Source: Ketobacter sp963922875
GTDB lineage: Bacteria; Pseudomonadota; Gammaproteobacteria; Pseudomonadales; Ketobacteraceae
Reading direction: 5' to 3'
Length of the DNA stretch: 64,000 bases
Assembly (NCBI GenBank): GCA_963922875.1
Contig: CAWUJH010000005.1
Coordinates: 62,001 to 126,000 of the forward strand
Translations under genes and position numbers: made by a program
Shown: positions 27,158-35,633 of the stretch, piece after piece
Layout: the number at the start of each line of letters is the position of its first letter
How positions within the stretch are numbered: the stretch's first letter is position 1
The notes under the pieces: generated by a model
What the model was told of the DNA's origin: nothing
Seen by the model: only the letters and a program-made list of their open reading frames with translations
Databases searched by the model: none

Positions 27158-27550
27158 TGAAGAACCCCCGAGTTCTTACTCAGAATTGTTGTGTTAAATC
27201 TGTCGAGTGACACATGAATGAAGCTATCCCCTAATCCTTAGGTAAGTAGTTCTGTATTTGACGGTTTCCATATTTAATCGTGATTTTGGATAGCTACTGG
27301 TCGAAAAATACCAGCCCTCACTGTTGTACAGGTGAAAAATGTCACTTAGATTATTCTTTTTTGAATATTGTCGATTCGTCTGCAGTTCAGGATGTTTCCA
27401 TGTTTTTATCGGAGGTTTCATATTTCTGTAGCAAAAATGTTTTATTTATTGAAGCCGGATCGCTTGGAGTTCTGCTCTTTTGATCTAGAAGTGGTCGCCG
27501 ACAAGGATTCGGTTGCGTCCTGCCTATTACAATAGAAAGTGCCTCTACTT
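27158..27550. other. Divergent intergenic region, no gene seen
   Basis: About 390 nt between the divergent DUF3604 and PpiC genes. It is AT-rich and must hold both promoters, but I see no convincing hairpin, operator or small gene in it. Confidence 0.5.
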
Positions 27551-28456
27551 ATGATTTTGCAATCCATTAGCGGGTTTTGTCGAGAACCCCTTGTTCAATT
27601 CTTTCTACTAGCCATTTTTTTGTTTGGGGTAGATCAGGCGCTCACTAAGAATGCGAATAATACCCGGCGTATTGTGGTGGATGATAGCCGCTTGGACGAG
27701 TTGATGGACATCTTCCGTGAAGGTCAGGGTAGGGACCCGTCTGCCAGTGAATTAAATAATCTTATTGTTAAATGGTCGCAGAACGAAATTCTGTACCGAG
27801 AAGCGTTGGAATTAGAGATGGATCAAGGTGATGAAATGGTTCGTAACCGAATGGTCCTAAAGATGAGAAACGTGCTGTTTAATCGAGTGATTGTGGACGA
27901 TCCGAGCGACGCTGAGCTGCAGGAATTCTTTGAGTTTAATCATGCCCAATATGATACTCCACCTCGTTATGATTTTGAGTTGTTTGCGGTGGCTCCTGAT
28001 AGTAGTGAATCTGCCGTGGAAGGTTTGCTTGCCTTGCTGAATGAGCCGCCGGTAGATGAGCGTAAAAATATTCCGCCACCCTATGAGAATAAAGTGCGCG
28101 AGTATCGTCAACGTCCACTTAGTAATCTTCAATCACTGTTTGGTGATCAAGCAAGCCTTAAGTTAACAGAGCAACCTGTAAAGCACTGGATTGCAGTGCC
28201 TGCAGATGGGACTACTTATATAGTTAGAGTGTTAGAACACTATCCGGCGGAACCGGCAATCCTGGCGGATATTAAAAGCGAGGTTGTGCGTGATTGGATG
28301 AAATTTCGCAGTGATATTCAGTTGGCGGATCAAACGAAGGCTATCGCTGACACCTACAGGATAGAGCTGCTGCTCAGTCCAGATAAACAACAGTTGCTAA
28401 ATGTACCTAAAGTCGAAAGCCTAACTAAAAGTCCAGCTAAATTAGTAGCACATTGA
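27551..28456 (+). CDS. PpiC-type peptidyl-prolyl cis-trans isomerase, membrane anchored
   Basis: About 301 residues, with one N-terminal membrane anchor (FFLLAIFLFGVDQAL) and a periplasmic part resembling SurA/PrsA-like foldases. Helical regions (VVDDSRLDELMDIFREGQGR, NEILYREALELEMDQGDEMV) match the SurA-N-like linker seen in proteins placed next to HupE genes. The parvulin core itself (about 140-245) is weakly conserved and may be catalytically poor. The ATG at 27551 is chosen; a GTG lies 12 nt upstream. It is the first gene of a cluster with three HupE/UreJ genes and probably helps fold exported or membrane proteins. Confidence 0.65.
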   Translation: MILQSISGFCREPLVQFFLLAIFLFGVDQALTKNANNTRRIVVDDSRLDELMDIFREGQGRDPSASELNNLIVKWSQNEILYREALELEMDQGDEMVRNRMVLKMRNVLFNRVIVDDPSDAELQEFFEFNHAQYDTPPRYDFELFAVAPDSSESAVEGLLALLNEPPVDERKNIPPPYENKVREYRQRPLSNLQSLFGDQASLKLTEQPVKHWIAVPADGTTYIVRVLEHYPAEPAILADIKSEVVRDWMKFRSDIQLADQTKAIADTYRIELLLSPDKQQLLNVPKVESLTKSPAKLVAH

Positions 28457-28475
28457 TAGGCCGAGGATTCTCATT

Positions 28476-29432
28476 ATGCGAGCGTGGTTAGCATTTGTTT
28501 TATTGGGTTGGATGTTCTGTCAGAATGCCTTTGCCCACGATACACCTATTGCATTGCTTACCCTGAGTGAGCGTCAAGCAGGCTTGTTTAATGTGGAGTG
28601 GACCTATTCTTCGCCGGTGAATCTAATGCCGCCTACTCCTGTTTTCCCCAAGCATTGTCTGTATGAGCCACCGATTCTTCGCTGTGGGGAATCTGGGCTA
28701 TTCGGTCGCCTAGCCTTGGAAAAACTAGGTGAACGCTATTCTGCTGCTGTCGTACAAATATCCTATGTTAATGGTAAAACTCATTCTTACACGTTGACTG
28801 GTGCTAACCCATCTGTCGCAATCACACCTAGCGGCTCGTTGCCGCTGACTCAAATAATGGCGTCTTATATTCCGTTGGGTTTTGAGCACATTATGCTGGG
28901 TGTGGATCATCTTTTATTTGTGCTTGGGTTAATGTGGTTGGTTAGCAGTCAGTGGATGCTATTAAAGACCATAACATCATTCACCATTGCACATAGCATT
29001 ACGCTCGGGGCGGTGACTTTGGGTTACGTTGGTGTGCCAGACAAACCCGTTAATGCGGCCATTGCCCTAAGTATCGCTATCGTAGCGGTTGAAGTATTAA
29101 AGCATAAGCGGGGGGAAAAGAGTTTTAGTTCCAGTAAACCATGGGCTATTGCATTCGGTTTTGGCTTGCTTCATGGCTTTGGTTTTGCGGGGGCGTTAAC
29201 CAGCATTGGTCTATCGCCTGAAAATTTGCCTGCTGCTTTATTGTTTTTCAATGTGGGCGTAGAGCTTGGCCAAGTATGCTTTGTGCTTCTGGTGTTGGCG
29301 TTGATGTGGAGTCATCGAGTAGTGCAAACCTCCTTTCCGCGTTGGAGTGAAACAGCAGCAATTTATGGCATAGGAACCATTGGTTGTTTTTGGTTCCTGA
29401 GTAGATTCAGCATGATGATTAGTGGAGCCTGA
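28476..29432 (+). CDS. HupE/UreJ family protein, long form
   Basis: A 318-residue protein. A signal peptide ends near NAFAHD, followed by an extracytoplasmic beta-rich domain of about 110 residues and a C-terminal membrane domain with the HX5DH motif (HIMLGVDH) at about residues 139-146 and further His in TIAHSITLG and LLHGFGFAG. The family includes nickel/cobalt permeases linked to hydrogenase (HupE) and urease (UreJ). No such enzyme is encoded here, so the metal substrate is inferred only. It lies 19 nt after the PpiC gene. Confidence 0.8.
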   Translation: MRAWLAFVLLGWMFCQNAFAHDTPIALLTLSERQAGLFNVEWTYSSPVNLMPPTPVFPKHCLYEPPILRCGESGLFGRLALEKLGERYSAAVVQISYVNGKTHSYTLTGANPSVAITPSGSLPLTQIMASYIPLGFEHIMLGVDHLLFVLGLMWLVSSQWMLLKTITSFTIAHSITLGAVTLGYVGVPDKPVNAAIALSIAIVAVEVLKHKRGEKSFSSSKPWAIAFGFGLLHGFGFAGALTSIGLSPENLPAALLFFNVGVELGQVCFVLLVLALMWSHRVVQTSFPRWSETAAIYGIGTIGCFWFLSRFSMMISGA

Positions 29433-29441
29433 GAGGTGGTT

Positions 29442-30056
29442 ATGAAAATAGTAAAGACAAACATTTATCGAGTGATCGCCGTTCCGTTGCTATTTGTTAG
29501 CGTTTCCAATTCAGTATTTGCCCACACTGAAACAGGCGTTGCTGGCGGATTAATCAGTGGGTTTCTTCACCCTATCTTTGGCTTGGATCATCTGATTGCC
29601 ATGGTGGCCGTTGGGCTATGGGGAGCTCAATTGAATAAACCCGCCCTATGGTTGTTACCGATAACTTTTCCAGTGGTAATGGCGCTAGGTGCCTTAGCCG
29701 GTATTGCTGGAGTGAAACTGAGCGGTATTGAAATTGGTATTGGGCTATCTGCTTTAGTATTAGGAGCGATGGTTTTGCTGAGTGTTCGCCCACCGCTTTG
29801 GTTGGCCGTAATCATGGTTGGAACCTTTGCTGTTTTCCATGGCTATGCCCATGGTGCTGAGCTACCGGAAGCCGCAAATCCATTGGCCTATGGTGTCGGC
29901 TTTGTTGTGAGTACCGGAATGCTGCATCTGCTGGGGATTTTATTAGGTGTGCTTACCCGATGGCCTATCGGGCGTCAGGCAGTACAAGGCATGGGTGGTC
30001 TGATTGCGGCACTAGGTTTGTATTTTTCCGCCGCCAGTCTTGGATTTATTGCCTAG
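29442..30056 (+). CDS. HupE/UreJ family metal permease
   Basis: About 204 residues with a signal peptide (cleaved near VFAHTETG) and six membrane segments. It has the classic motif HPIFGLDHL (HX5DH) and the second motif FHGYAHGAELPE, both of which are thought to bind Ni(II) in HupE/UreJ. The start at 29442 has GAGAGG five bases upstream. It is separated from the long HupE-like gene by 9 nt. Confidence 0.9.
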   Translation: MKIVKTNIYRVIAVPLLFVSVSNSVFAHTETGVAGGLISGFLHPIFGLDHLIAMVAVGLWGAQLNKPALWLLPITFPVVMALGALAGIAGVKLSGIEIGIGLSALVLGAMVLLSVRPPLWLAVIMVGTFAVFHGYAHGAELPEAANPLAYGVGFVVSTGMLHLLGILLGVLTRWPIGRQAVQGMGGLIAALGLYFSAASLGFIA

Positions 30057-30097
30057 CAATGACTAAAACGAGCGATGGCTAAGAACAGGATATTTCA

Positions 30098-30700
30098 ATG
30101 AAGTACAAAGGGTTGCTGTGGTTTGGTCTGTTGTTGCCACAGTGGGCTGATGCTCACTTGGTTTCCACGCGCTTTGGTGAATTTTATGCGGGTATTCTGC
30201 ATCCTGTCACCACGTTAGAACATATGGTTCCATGGTTGGCTATCGGCCTTTTGGGTGGTTTACAAAGCCTGAAATTAGGACGGTTAGCGTTAATTCTGTT
30301 TCCATTGACGGTTTTGATTGGGGTATGGTTCGGCGCTGATTGGGGTGGTGAAATAGGTTGGGTGAAAACGCTCAACCTACTTTCATTTTTGATTTTTGGC
30401 GTCTTGGTCTTGATGGCAAAACCACTTAATGAAGTGCTATTTATAGGGTTGATTACTCTATTTGGAATTACTCATGGTATCGGTAATAGTGCCAGCGATC
30501 TCGTGGGTAATCAGTTTATGCTCTACGTGGCAGGAGTTGTAACTGCCGCTTATTTGATGATGACGCTACTGGTAGCGGCCAGCCATCAATTAATCCAGCA
30601 GCAATTATGGGGTGCCGTAGCGGTGCGGGCCTTGGGTAGTTGGATCGCCGCCGTGGGGCTTATCTATGCAGGTTTCACTTACTTCGCTGCTGCGGTTTAG
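30098..30700 (+). CDS. Divergent HupE/UreJ-like membrane protein
   Basis: A 200-residue protein with the same size and membrane pattern as the previous gene but diverged motifs: HPVTTLEHMV in place of HPxxGxDH (Asp replaced by Glu) and GITHGIGNSASDL in place of FHGYAHG. It may have changed metal specificity or lost transport. It follows the second HupE gene by 41 nt, suggesting one operon. Confidence 0.7.
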   Translation: MKYKGLLWFGLLLPQWADAHLVSTRFGEFYAGILHPVTTLEHMVPWLAIGLLGGLQSLKLGRLALILFPLTVLIGVWFGADWGGEIGWVKTLNLLSFLIFGVLVLMAKPLNEVLFIGLITLFGITHGIGNSASDLVGNQFMLYVAGVVTAAYLMMTLLVAASHQLIQQQLWGAVAVRALGSWIAAVGLIYAGFTYFAAAV

Positions 30701-30715
30701 CAGGGTGTCTAACTA

Positions 30716-33370
30716 ATGACATCCACTATCTCTTCATCGGTTGATGACTCCTCGGTCTATTGGTTAAAGCACCGGATATTTTATGTTGCTGTTTTACTTT
30801 CCGGGCTGGCGGGACTCGGTTATCAAATGGTGTGGTGTCAGCTGTTGGCCGTCTCTTTGGGTCACGAAATAGTCGCGGTACTGGCCGTAATCGCCGCTTT
30901 TTTTATTGGTTTGGCTGCCGGAGCCTTGCTGCTGAATAATGTGATTCGGCGTTCTCAAGTCCCTTACTATTGGTATGTGGGATTGGAGTTGTCTATTGGG
31001 TTATGGGCTTTGGCCCTGCTATACATTATCCCTTGGTACAATACCTGGATTGCTACACTTATTGGCCCGACGCCATCGGAGTTTAGGCATTGGGCCTTAG
31101 CTTTTTTGGCTTCCTGGGTTTTGTTGTTGCCGGCAACCCTTGCCATGGGCGCGACCTTACCAGCCTTGGAGCGCACCGCATCCTTGCTTTGGCAGCAGCA
31201 GAAGCACGTTGTGGCAATATATTCTATTAATACTCTCGGGGCCGTCGTTGGTACCCTAGTGGCAACATTTTGGTTAATTCCAAATGTTGGGCTCAATGCA
31301 ACCCAAGTCACAATAGCATTGGTCAATATATGCTGTGCCGTATTGATTGTTTCATTGTTTATTGGGCGACAGAAAGCAAACTCCGTAGCCAATGCCTACA
31401 CCAGTGAGCCGGTGGCTTTTAACAGGAAACTGTTAGGTCTATTATTCGCGACGGGTTGCCTGGGCATTGGTTATGAAGTGTTGGTTGTTAGAGTTCTTAG
31501 TCAAATTCTGGAGAATACGGTTTATAGTTTCGCGGCCTTGCTGGCGGTCTATTTGATGGGTGTATCCATCGGCGCCTGGGTCTACCAAAAGCGAATATCA
31601 GGTCAAGCTGACAGACTCGGTGGCTGGTATTTCTGGTATGTTCGCCTTGGGTTGCTGACGGCTGTCGCTTGTTTAATGGGAATAGGCGTTTTATGGATAG
31701 CTAACGATTCTTACTTGTGGATTCTAGGGCATATTGAACGCTCGATGGTTTCTGCCGTTGTTACGGAAGTTGTGGTAGCGATTATGGTTTTCTTGCTCCC
31801 GACTATTTGTATGGGTGCCTTGTTCAGTCATCTAGTGCAGCGCGCCATGATGAGTGTTGGATTAGGTAAGGTACTAGGCTGGAACACCTTGGGTTGTGCA
31901 TTTGCACCTTTTCTATTTGGCATTATTTTGCTGCCAGCGTTAGGGGCAAAAAATGCATTGTTGATTACCGTTTTGGGCTATTTACTAAGCCTGATTACTG
32001 TCTGGAATGAGGTGGGGTCAGGAATTAAAAAGGCACTTACCGGCGCTGTTGCAGTGCTGGTGATGCTAATGATTTTACCCTTGTCTTTACGTTTTGTTTC
32101 CGTGTCCGAGAATTCGCGAATTGTTGATTATCGAGAGGGCGTAATGGCAGCCGTCGCGGTAGTTGAAGATGATGCGGGTGCACGTCATCTAAAGGTTAAT
32201 AACCACTTTACTATGGGGGGAACAGCCTCCCGGTTGTCAGATCATCGGCAAACTCATATTCCGATGTTACTCCATGGTAATCCGCGTAGTGCGCTGTACC
32301 TCGGCTTAGGTACCGGAATTACCTTTGAGGCATCCACCTACTATCCTGAACTAACCGCAGTGGGTGTGGAGCTGATTCCCGAAGCCATTGAAGTCATGCC
32401 AAGTTTTGGTGTTGATATTCAAAATGACCAGAAATTTTCCCGCTCGCAGATTATTGCGGCAGATGCTCGCCGTTTTGTGTTGTCCAGCAACAATCGCTTC
32501 GACGTTATCATCGCTGAAATATTTCACCCGTCCAGAGACGGAGCGGGATCGCTGTATACTCAGGAACATTTTGCGGCGATTAAGCAGCGGCTGCTACCAT
32601 CGGGGGTGTTTTGTCAGTGGTTACCCCTGTTTCAGCTTGATTTGCAAACCTTGCAAACAATAGTTCATACTTTTGTTTCGGTGTTTGACAATGCCCAGCT
32701 TTATCTGGGCCATTATAGTTTGCAGCAACCTATCTTGTGTTTGGCTGGATTTAACGGTTCGCCGCAGTTCGAACCTGACTGGCTGTTACACCGCGTCACA
32801 GCGCCGAAATTGCAGCAGGAGCTTGTGCAATCCCGGCTTAATTCCGATTTCGCATTGTTTGGAGGTTATCTGGCAGGCACTCATGCGTTGCGACAGTGGG
32901 CGGCTAATGCTCCCCTCAATACCGATAACCACCCTGTTGTTAACTATCAGGCTCCCGGCTTTGTGTATCAACAGCAGCAGCTTCCTGGTAATCGTTTGCT
33001 CAGTTTGTTAACGGCGCTAGCACCGCTTAGAGAGCCTTTTTGGGGAGACAAACTGACCACTGAGCAGGTTGAATACGCGCAAAGGTTTGAGGCTTACTGG
33101 CAGGCGCGGGATGAGTTTATTAAAACGGGCGTGGCGGCTTTTGACCGTACTAATGTTGAGCAAATGCTAGCTTTTAGTCGGGACAGCTTGCTCTCCATTG
33201 TTAAGCAAAGCCAGGACTTTGAGCCAGCGTATAGAACCCTTTTATATGGCGCACAAGCGCTCGCTCAAACTAATCCGAAGGCGGCCTATGACTTATTAGG
33301 TGATCTCGCCAAAGCGAGTCCAGAACAGAGAGAGGCGTTGCAACTGCAGAAACGGTTATTCGGTAATTAG
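30716..33370 (+). CDS. Membrane-fused spermidine-synthase-like protein
   Basis: An 884-residue fusion. The first about 480 residues have some 14 membrane segments, starting FYVAVLLSGLAGLGYQMVWC, and resemble MFS/SLAC-like transporter halves. Residues about 485-720 form a spermidine-synthase (SpeE) type methyltransferase fold with SAM-binding glycines (YLGLGTGITFEA) and acidic VGVELIPEA. A helical tail follows. This arrangement is known as the fused MFS/spermidine synthase family; the substrate and direction of transport are not established. It starts 16 nt after the third HupE-like gene. Confidence 0.85.
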   Translation: MTSTISSSVDDSSVYWLKHRIFYVAVLLSGLAGLGYQMVWCQLLAVSLGHEIVAVLAVIAAFFIGLAAGALLLNNVIRRSQVPYYWYVGLELSIGLWALALLYIIPWYNTWIATLIGPTPSEFRHWALAFLASWVLLLPATLAMGATLPALERTASLLWQQQKHVVAIYSINTLGAVVGTLVATFWLIPNVGLNATQVTIALVNICCAVLIVSLFIGRQKANSVANAYTSEPVAFNRKLLGLLFATGCLGIGYEVLVVRVLSQILENTVYSFAALLAVYLMGVSIGAWVYQKRISGQADRLGGWYFWYVRLGLLTAVACLMGIGVLWIANDSYLWILGHIERSMVSAVVTEVVVAIMVFLLPTICMGALFSHLVQRAMMSVGLGKVLGWNTLGCAFAPFLFGIILLPALGAKNALLITVLGYLLSLITVWNEVGSGIKKALTGAVAVLVMLMILPLSLRFVSVSENSRIVDYREGVMAAVAVVEDDAGARHLKVNNHFTMGGTASRLSDHRQTHIPMLLHGNPRSALYLGLGTGITFEASTYYPELTAVGVELIPEAIEVMPSFGVDIQNDQKFSRSQIIAADARRFVLSSNNRFDVIIAEIFHPSRDGAGSLYTQEHFAAIKQRLLPSGVFCQWLPLFQLDLQTLQTIVHTFVSVFDNAQLYLGHYSLQQPILCLAGFNGSPQFEPDWLLHRVTAPKLQQELVQSRLNSDFALFGGYLAGTHALRQWAANAPLNTDNHPVVNYQAPGFVYQQQQLPGNRLLSLLTALAPLREPFWGDKLTTEQVEYAQRFEAYWQARDEFIKTGVAAFDRTNVEQMLAFSRDSLLSIVKQSQDFEPAYRTLLYGAQALAQTNPKAAYDLLGDLAKASPEQREALQLQKRLFGN

Positions 33371-33376
33371 GAATTA

Positions 33377-34006
33377 TCAGGAGGTAAACTGAATTTCGTA
33401 ATCCCAGCTTTTTAAGCGTTGCGGTAAGGCATTAAACGCCAAGGTGATTCGTTCTTCGCCTTCGTTACGTGGCACTGCATGAAGAACATAACTAGGGAAT
33501 AACATTAGATCCCCTTTTTGCATATCACTGGCTGACCAGCGATCAGCGTTGTAAGGGGTCGTTGTTGACTCGCTATGATTGTTTGAAAAGATAAATTGAC
33601 GAGCCCCCATAGTATTGTGGAATACGGTTTTGGCGCTGTCGTCTGAGTTCGTCAAATAAATAACCCCGGATACAAAACTATTGGCGTGGGAGTGCATAAC
33701 CTGATGGCCTCCCGTGGATAAACGGTTCATCCACATTTCCTTTATGTTCCATTCTAAATTTTCACCAAACAATAAGAACCCAAAATCCCTTAAATATTCC
33801 TGAGTCTTATCTTCTATGGACCTAAAGAGGTTGCTGTGTTTAGGATTGATGACTTCGGTGTGAGAAAGCAAGTCAGTTTGGGCGTTCGCAAATTGGGTAG
33901 TAGTCGTTATACTTTCCAGTAAAGCGTTAGCCGATTCGTTATCAATAAAGTTTTCCACTCGCATTACCGGTAGGGGGAATAGATTGTGTAGGTGGATTTT
34001 ACTCAT
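33377..34006 (-). CDS. Putative 2-oxoglutarate/Fe(II)-dependent oxygenase
   Basis: A 209-residue protein with a double-stranded beta-helix layout. The iron-binding region is HQVMHSHANSFVSGVIYLTN, and the distal His and Arg are in VLHAVPRNEGEERITLAFNA. This matches a family of small uncharacterised oxygenases close to those annotated TIGR02466. The substrate is unknown. It overlaps the upstream EF-hand gene by 4 nt (ATGA) and converges with the fused SpeE gene. Confidence 0.7.
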   Translation of the reverse strand: MSKIHLHNLFPLPVMRVENFIDNESANALLESITTTTQFANAQTDLLSHTEVINPKHSNLFRSIEDKTQEYLRDFGFLLFGENLEWNIKEMWMNRLSTGGHQVMHSHANSFVSGVIYLTNSDDSAKTVFHNTMGARQFIFSNNHSESTTTPYNADRWSASDMQKGDLMLFPSYVLHAVPRNEGEERITLAFNALPQRLKSWDYEIQFTS

Positions 34007-34476
34007 GGCTGCGTGACCGGTGTTCTGAATTCTTCAAGTCTGGCTTCTTGCTCTGTGACGCTACCATCCTGATTGGCGTCTGCAATTTCAATAGACGTTA
34101 TTAAGTAATCGCGAAACTCCCTGGTGCTGATTAAGGCGTCCTTGTCTGTATCCATTTGATTAAATATATAGGTGCTTTGTTCTGAGCTGGATTTTGCCAC
34201 CGAGTTTATGTATTCCTGCAGAGATATACTCCGGGATCGATCCCGATCGGTGAAAAAGTAGAGTTCGAAGAAATGCTCATCTACCTCTCCTGACTCAATT
34301 TCACCTTTTCTCTCACAATCCAATACGGTGAATAAGGGTTGAATGAAGTGAATCGCTGTGCTCTTTTGGTCTGGGAACACGGGCTCTTCGTTGGTTCGTG
34401 TTGATTGATGACTGCAAGCGCTGATACCACTTAACGCTAACAGCCACAATAGATGGAAAGAAGGCGTTTTCATCAT
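34003..34476 (-). CDS. EF-hand lipoprotein
   Basis: A 157-residue protein with a signal peptide and lipobox (SGISAC, Cys at about 21). It holds about four EF-hand-like loops: a degenerate DCERKGEIESGE, then DRDRSRSISLQEY, DTDKDALISTREF and DANQDGSVTEQE, the last two closest to the calcium-binding consensus. It is probably a periplasmic calcium-binding protein. The tight overlap with the oxygenase gene indicates cotranslation. Confidence 0.75.
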   Translation of the reverse strand: MMKTPSFHLLWLLALSGISACSHQSTRTNEEPVFPDQKSTAIHFIQPLFTVLDCERKGEIESGEVDEHFFELYFFTDRDRSRSISLQEYINSVAKSSSEQSTYIFNQMDTDKDALISTREFRDYLITSIEIADANQDGSVTEQEARLEEFRTPVTQP

Positions 34477-34564
34477 GGACTCTAAATGTTTTGTAAATAA
34501 GCGCTAAGGCTATGGTAAGTCCATGAAGTTTTTGTGACAGCTGTTTGAATCTGACAACGGGGAT

Positions 34565-35608
34565 TTAAGAGTAGCGATAAGGACGGCCAGCTTTTCCCAT
34601 GTCCTCATTGTACTGTTTAAATATTTTTACCACTTTCGCCTTGGTTTTTGATTCCTTGGCTATTTCATCCCAAAATTTGTGGGCGGCTTGTTCTACCTGA
34701 TCCCATTCAGCATCGGGGATAGTGGTTAGCTTCATTTTGTCGCCGTTAACCCGCAGTTTTGCCTCGCCACCCCAATACCACCACTGGCGATAGTAGTGTG
34801 AGCTATCCATAGTGAGTTTTAGCAACTCCTTCATTTTATCGGGAATTTTTTTATAGCTTTCCATGTTGGCAAAGAAGGATCCGATCCAGGCACCCGAAAT
34901 ATTATTTGTTAAAAAATAATCCGTCACATTGGCCCAGCCCACAGTATAATCTTCGGTGATCCCCGACCAGGCTATGCCATCCAGTTCTCCGGTTTGTACG
35001 GCCACTTCCACATCCTCCCACGGGATAGAAACGGGCACTATACCGAATTGCGCCATAAAACGACCCGCTGTGGGGAAAGTGAAGATACGTAAGCCTTTCA
35101 AGTCTTTCAAACTGTTTATTGGCTTTTTAGTGGCAAAATGGCAGGGGTCCCAGGCCCCAGCCGACAAATGTTTGACCCCAACTTTGGCATACTCTTCATC
35201 CCAGATTTCACCCAGGCCATACTGATTAAATAGCACAGGGACATCCAAAGAGTAACGACTGGCAAATGGAAAATAACCACCAAATACGGTGACGTCGGTG
35301 GGCGAGGCCATAGAGTCATCATCGGATTGAACCGCATCCAGAGTGCCTTTTTGCAGGGCCCGGAATAACTCACCGGTTGGTACTAGTTGATCGGCAAAAT
35401 ACAATTCGATTTGCATTTCATCGCCGGCAATTTTATTAAAGCTTTCAATGGCCGGTTTAATAACGTGCTCTGCCAATGCAGGGCCAGCGTAGGTTTGCAT
35501 GCGCCAAGTAATTTTTGGCTTGGCGGCGTAGAGTCTTGGTGGTGTTAAGGTTGCTGCGCTTCCCGCTACCAAAGCGGCGGTTTTGATAAAGCTGCGTCTG
35601 TCTTTCAT
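34565..35608 (-). CDS. dctP: TRAP transporter substrate-binding protein (DctP family)
   Basis: About 347 residues. The start at 35608 (MKDRRSFIKTAAL) has GAGGAT upstream and gives a Tat-like signal (RRSFIKTAALVAGSAAT). The mature part shows ITWRMQTYAG, ELYFADQLVPTGELFRALQKG and the Arg-containing loop DLKGLRIFTFPTAG expected for the substrate carboxylate. The many aromatic residues near the cleft (HYYRQWWYWGGE) resemble DctP proteins for larger acids. Tat export is unusual but known for some DctP proteins. It ends a leftward dctQ-dctM-dctP operon. Confidence 0.88.
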   Translation of the reverse strand: MKDRRSFIKTAALVAGSAATLTPPRLYAAKPKITWRMQTYAGPALAEHVIKPAIESFNKIAGDEMQIELYFADQLVPTGELFRALQKGTLDAVQSDDDSMASPTDVTVFGGYFPFASRYSLDVPVLFNQYGLGEIWDEEYAKVGVKHLSAGAWDPCHFATKKPINSLKDLKGLRIFTFPTAGRFMAQFGIVPVSIPWEDVEVAVQTGELDGIAWSGITEDYTVGWANVTDYFLTNNISGAWIGSFFANMESYKKIPDKMKELLKLTMDSSHYYRQWWYWGGEAKLRVNGDKMKLTTIPDAEWDQVEQAAHKFWDEIAKESKTKAKVVKIFKQYNEDMGKAGRPYRYS

Positions 35609-35633
35609 GGGTTTATCCTCATTCGTATCGTCA

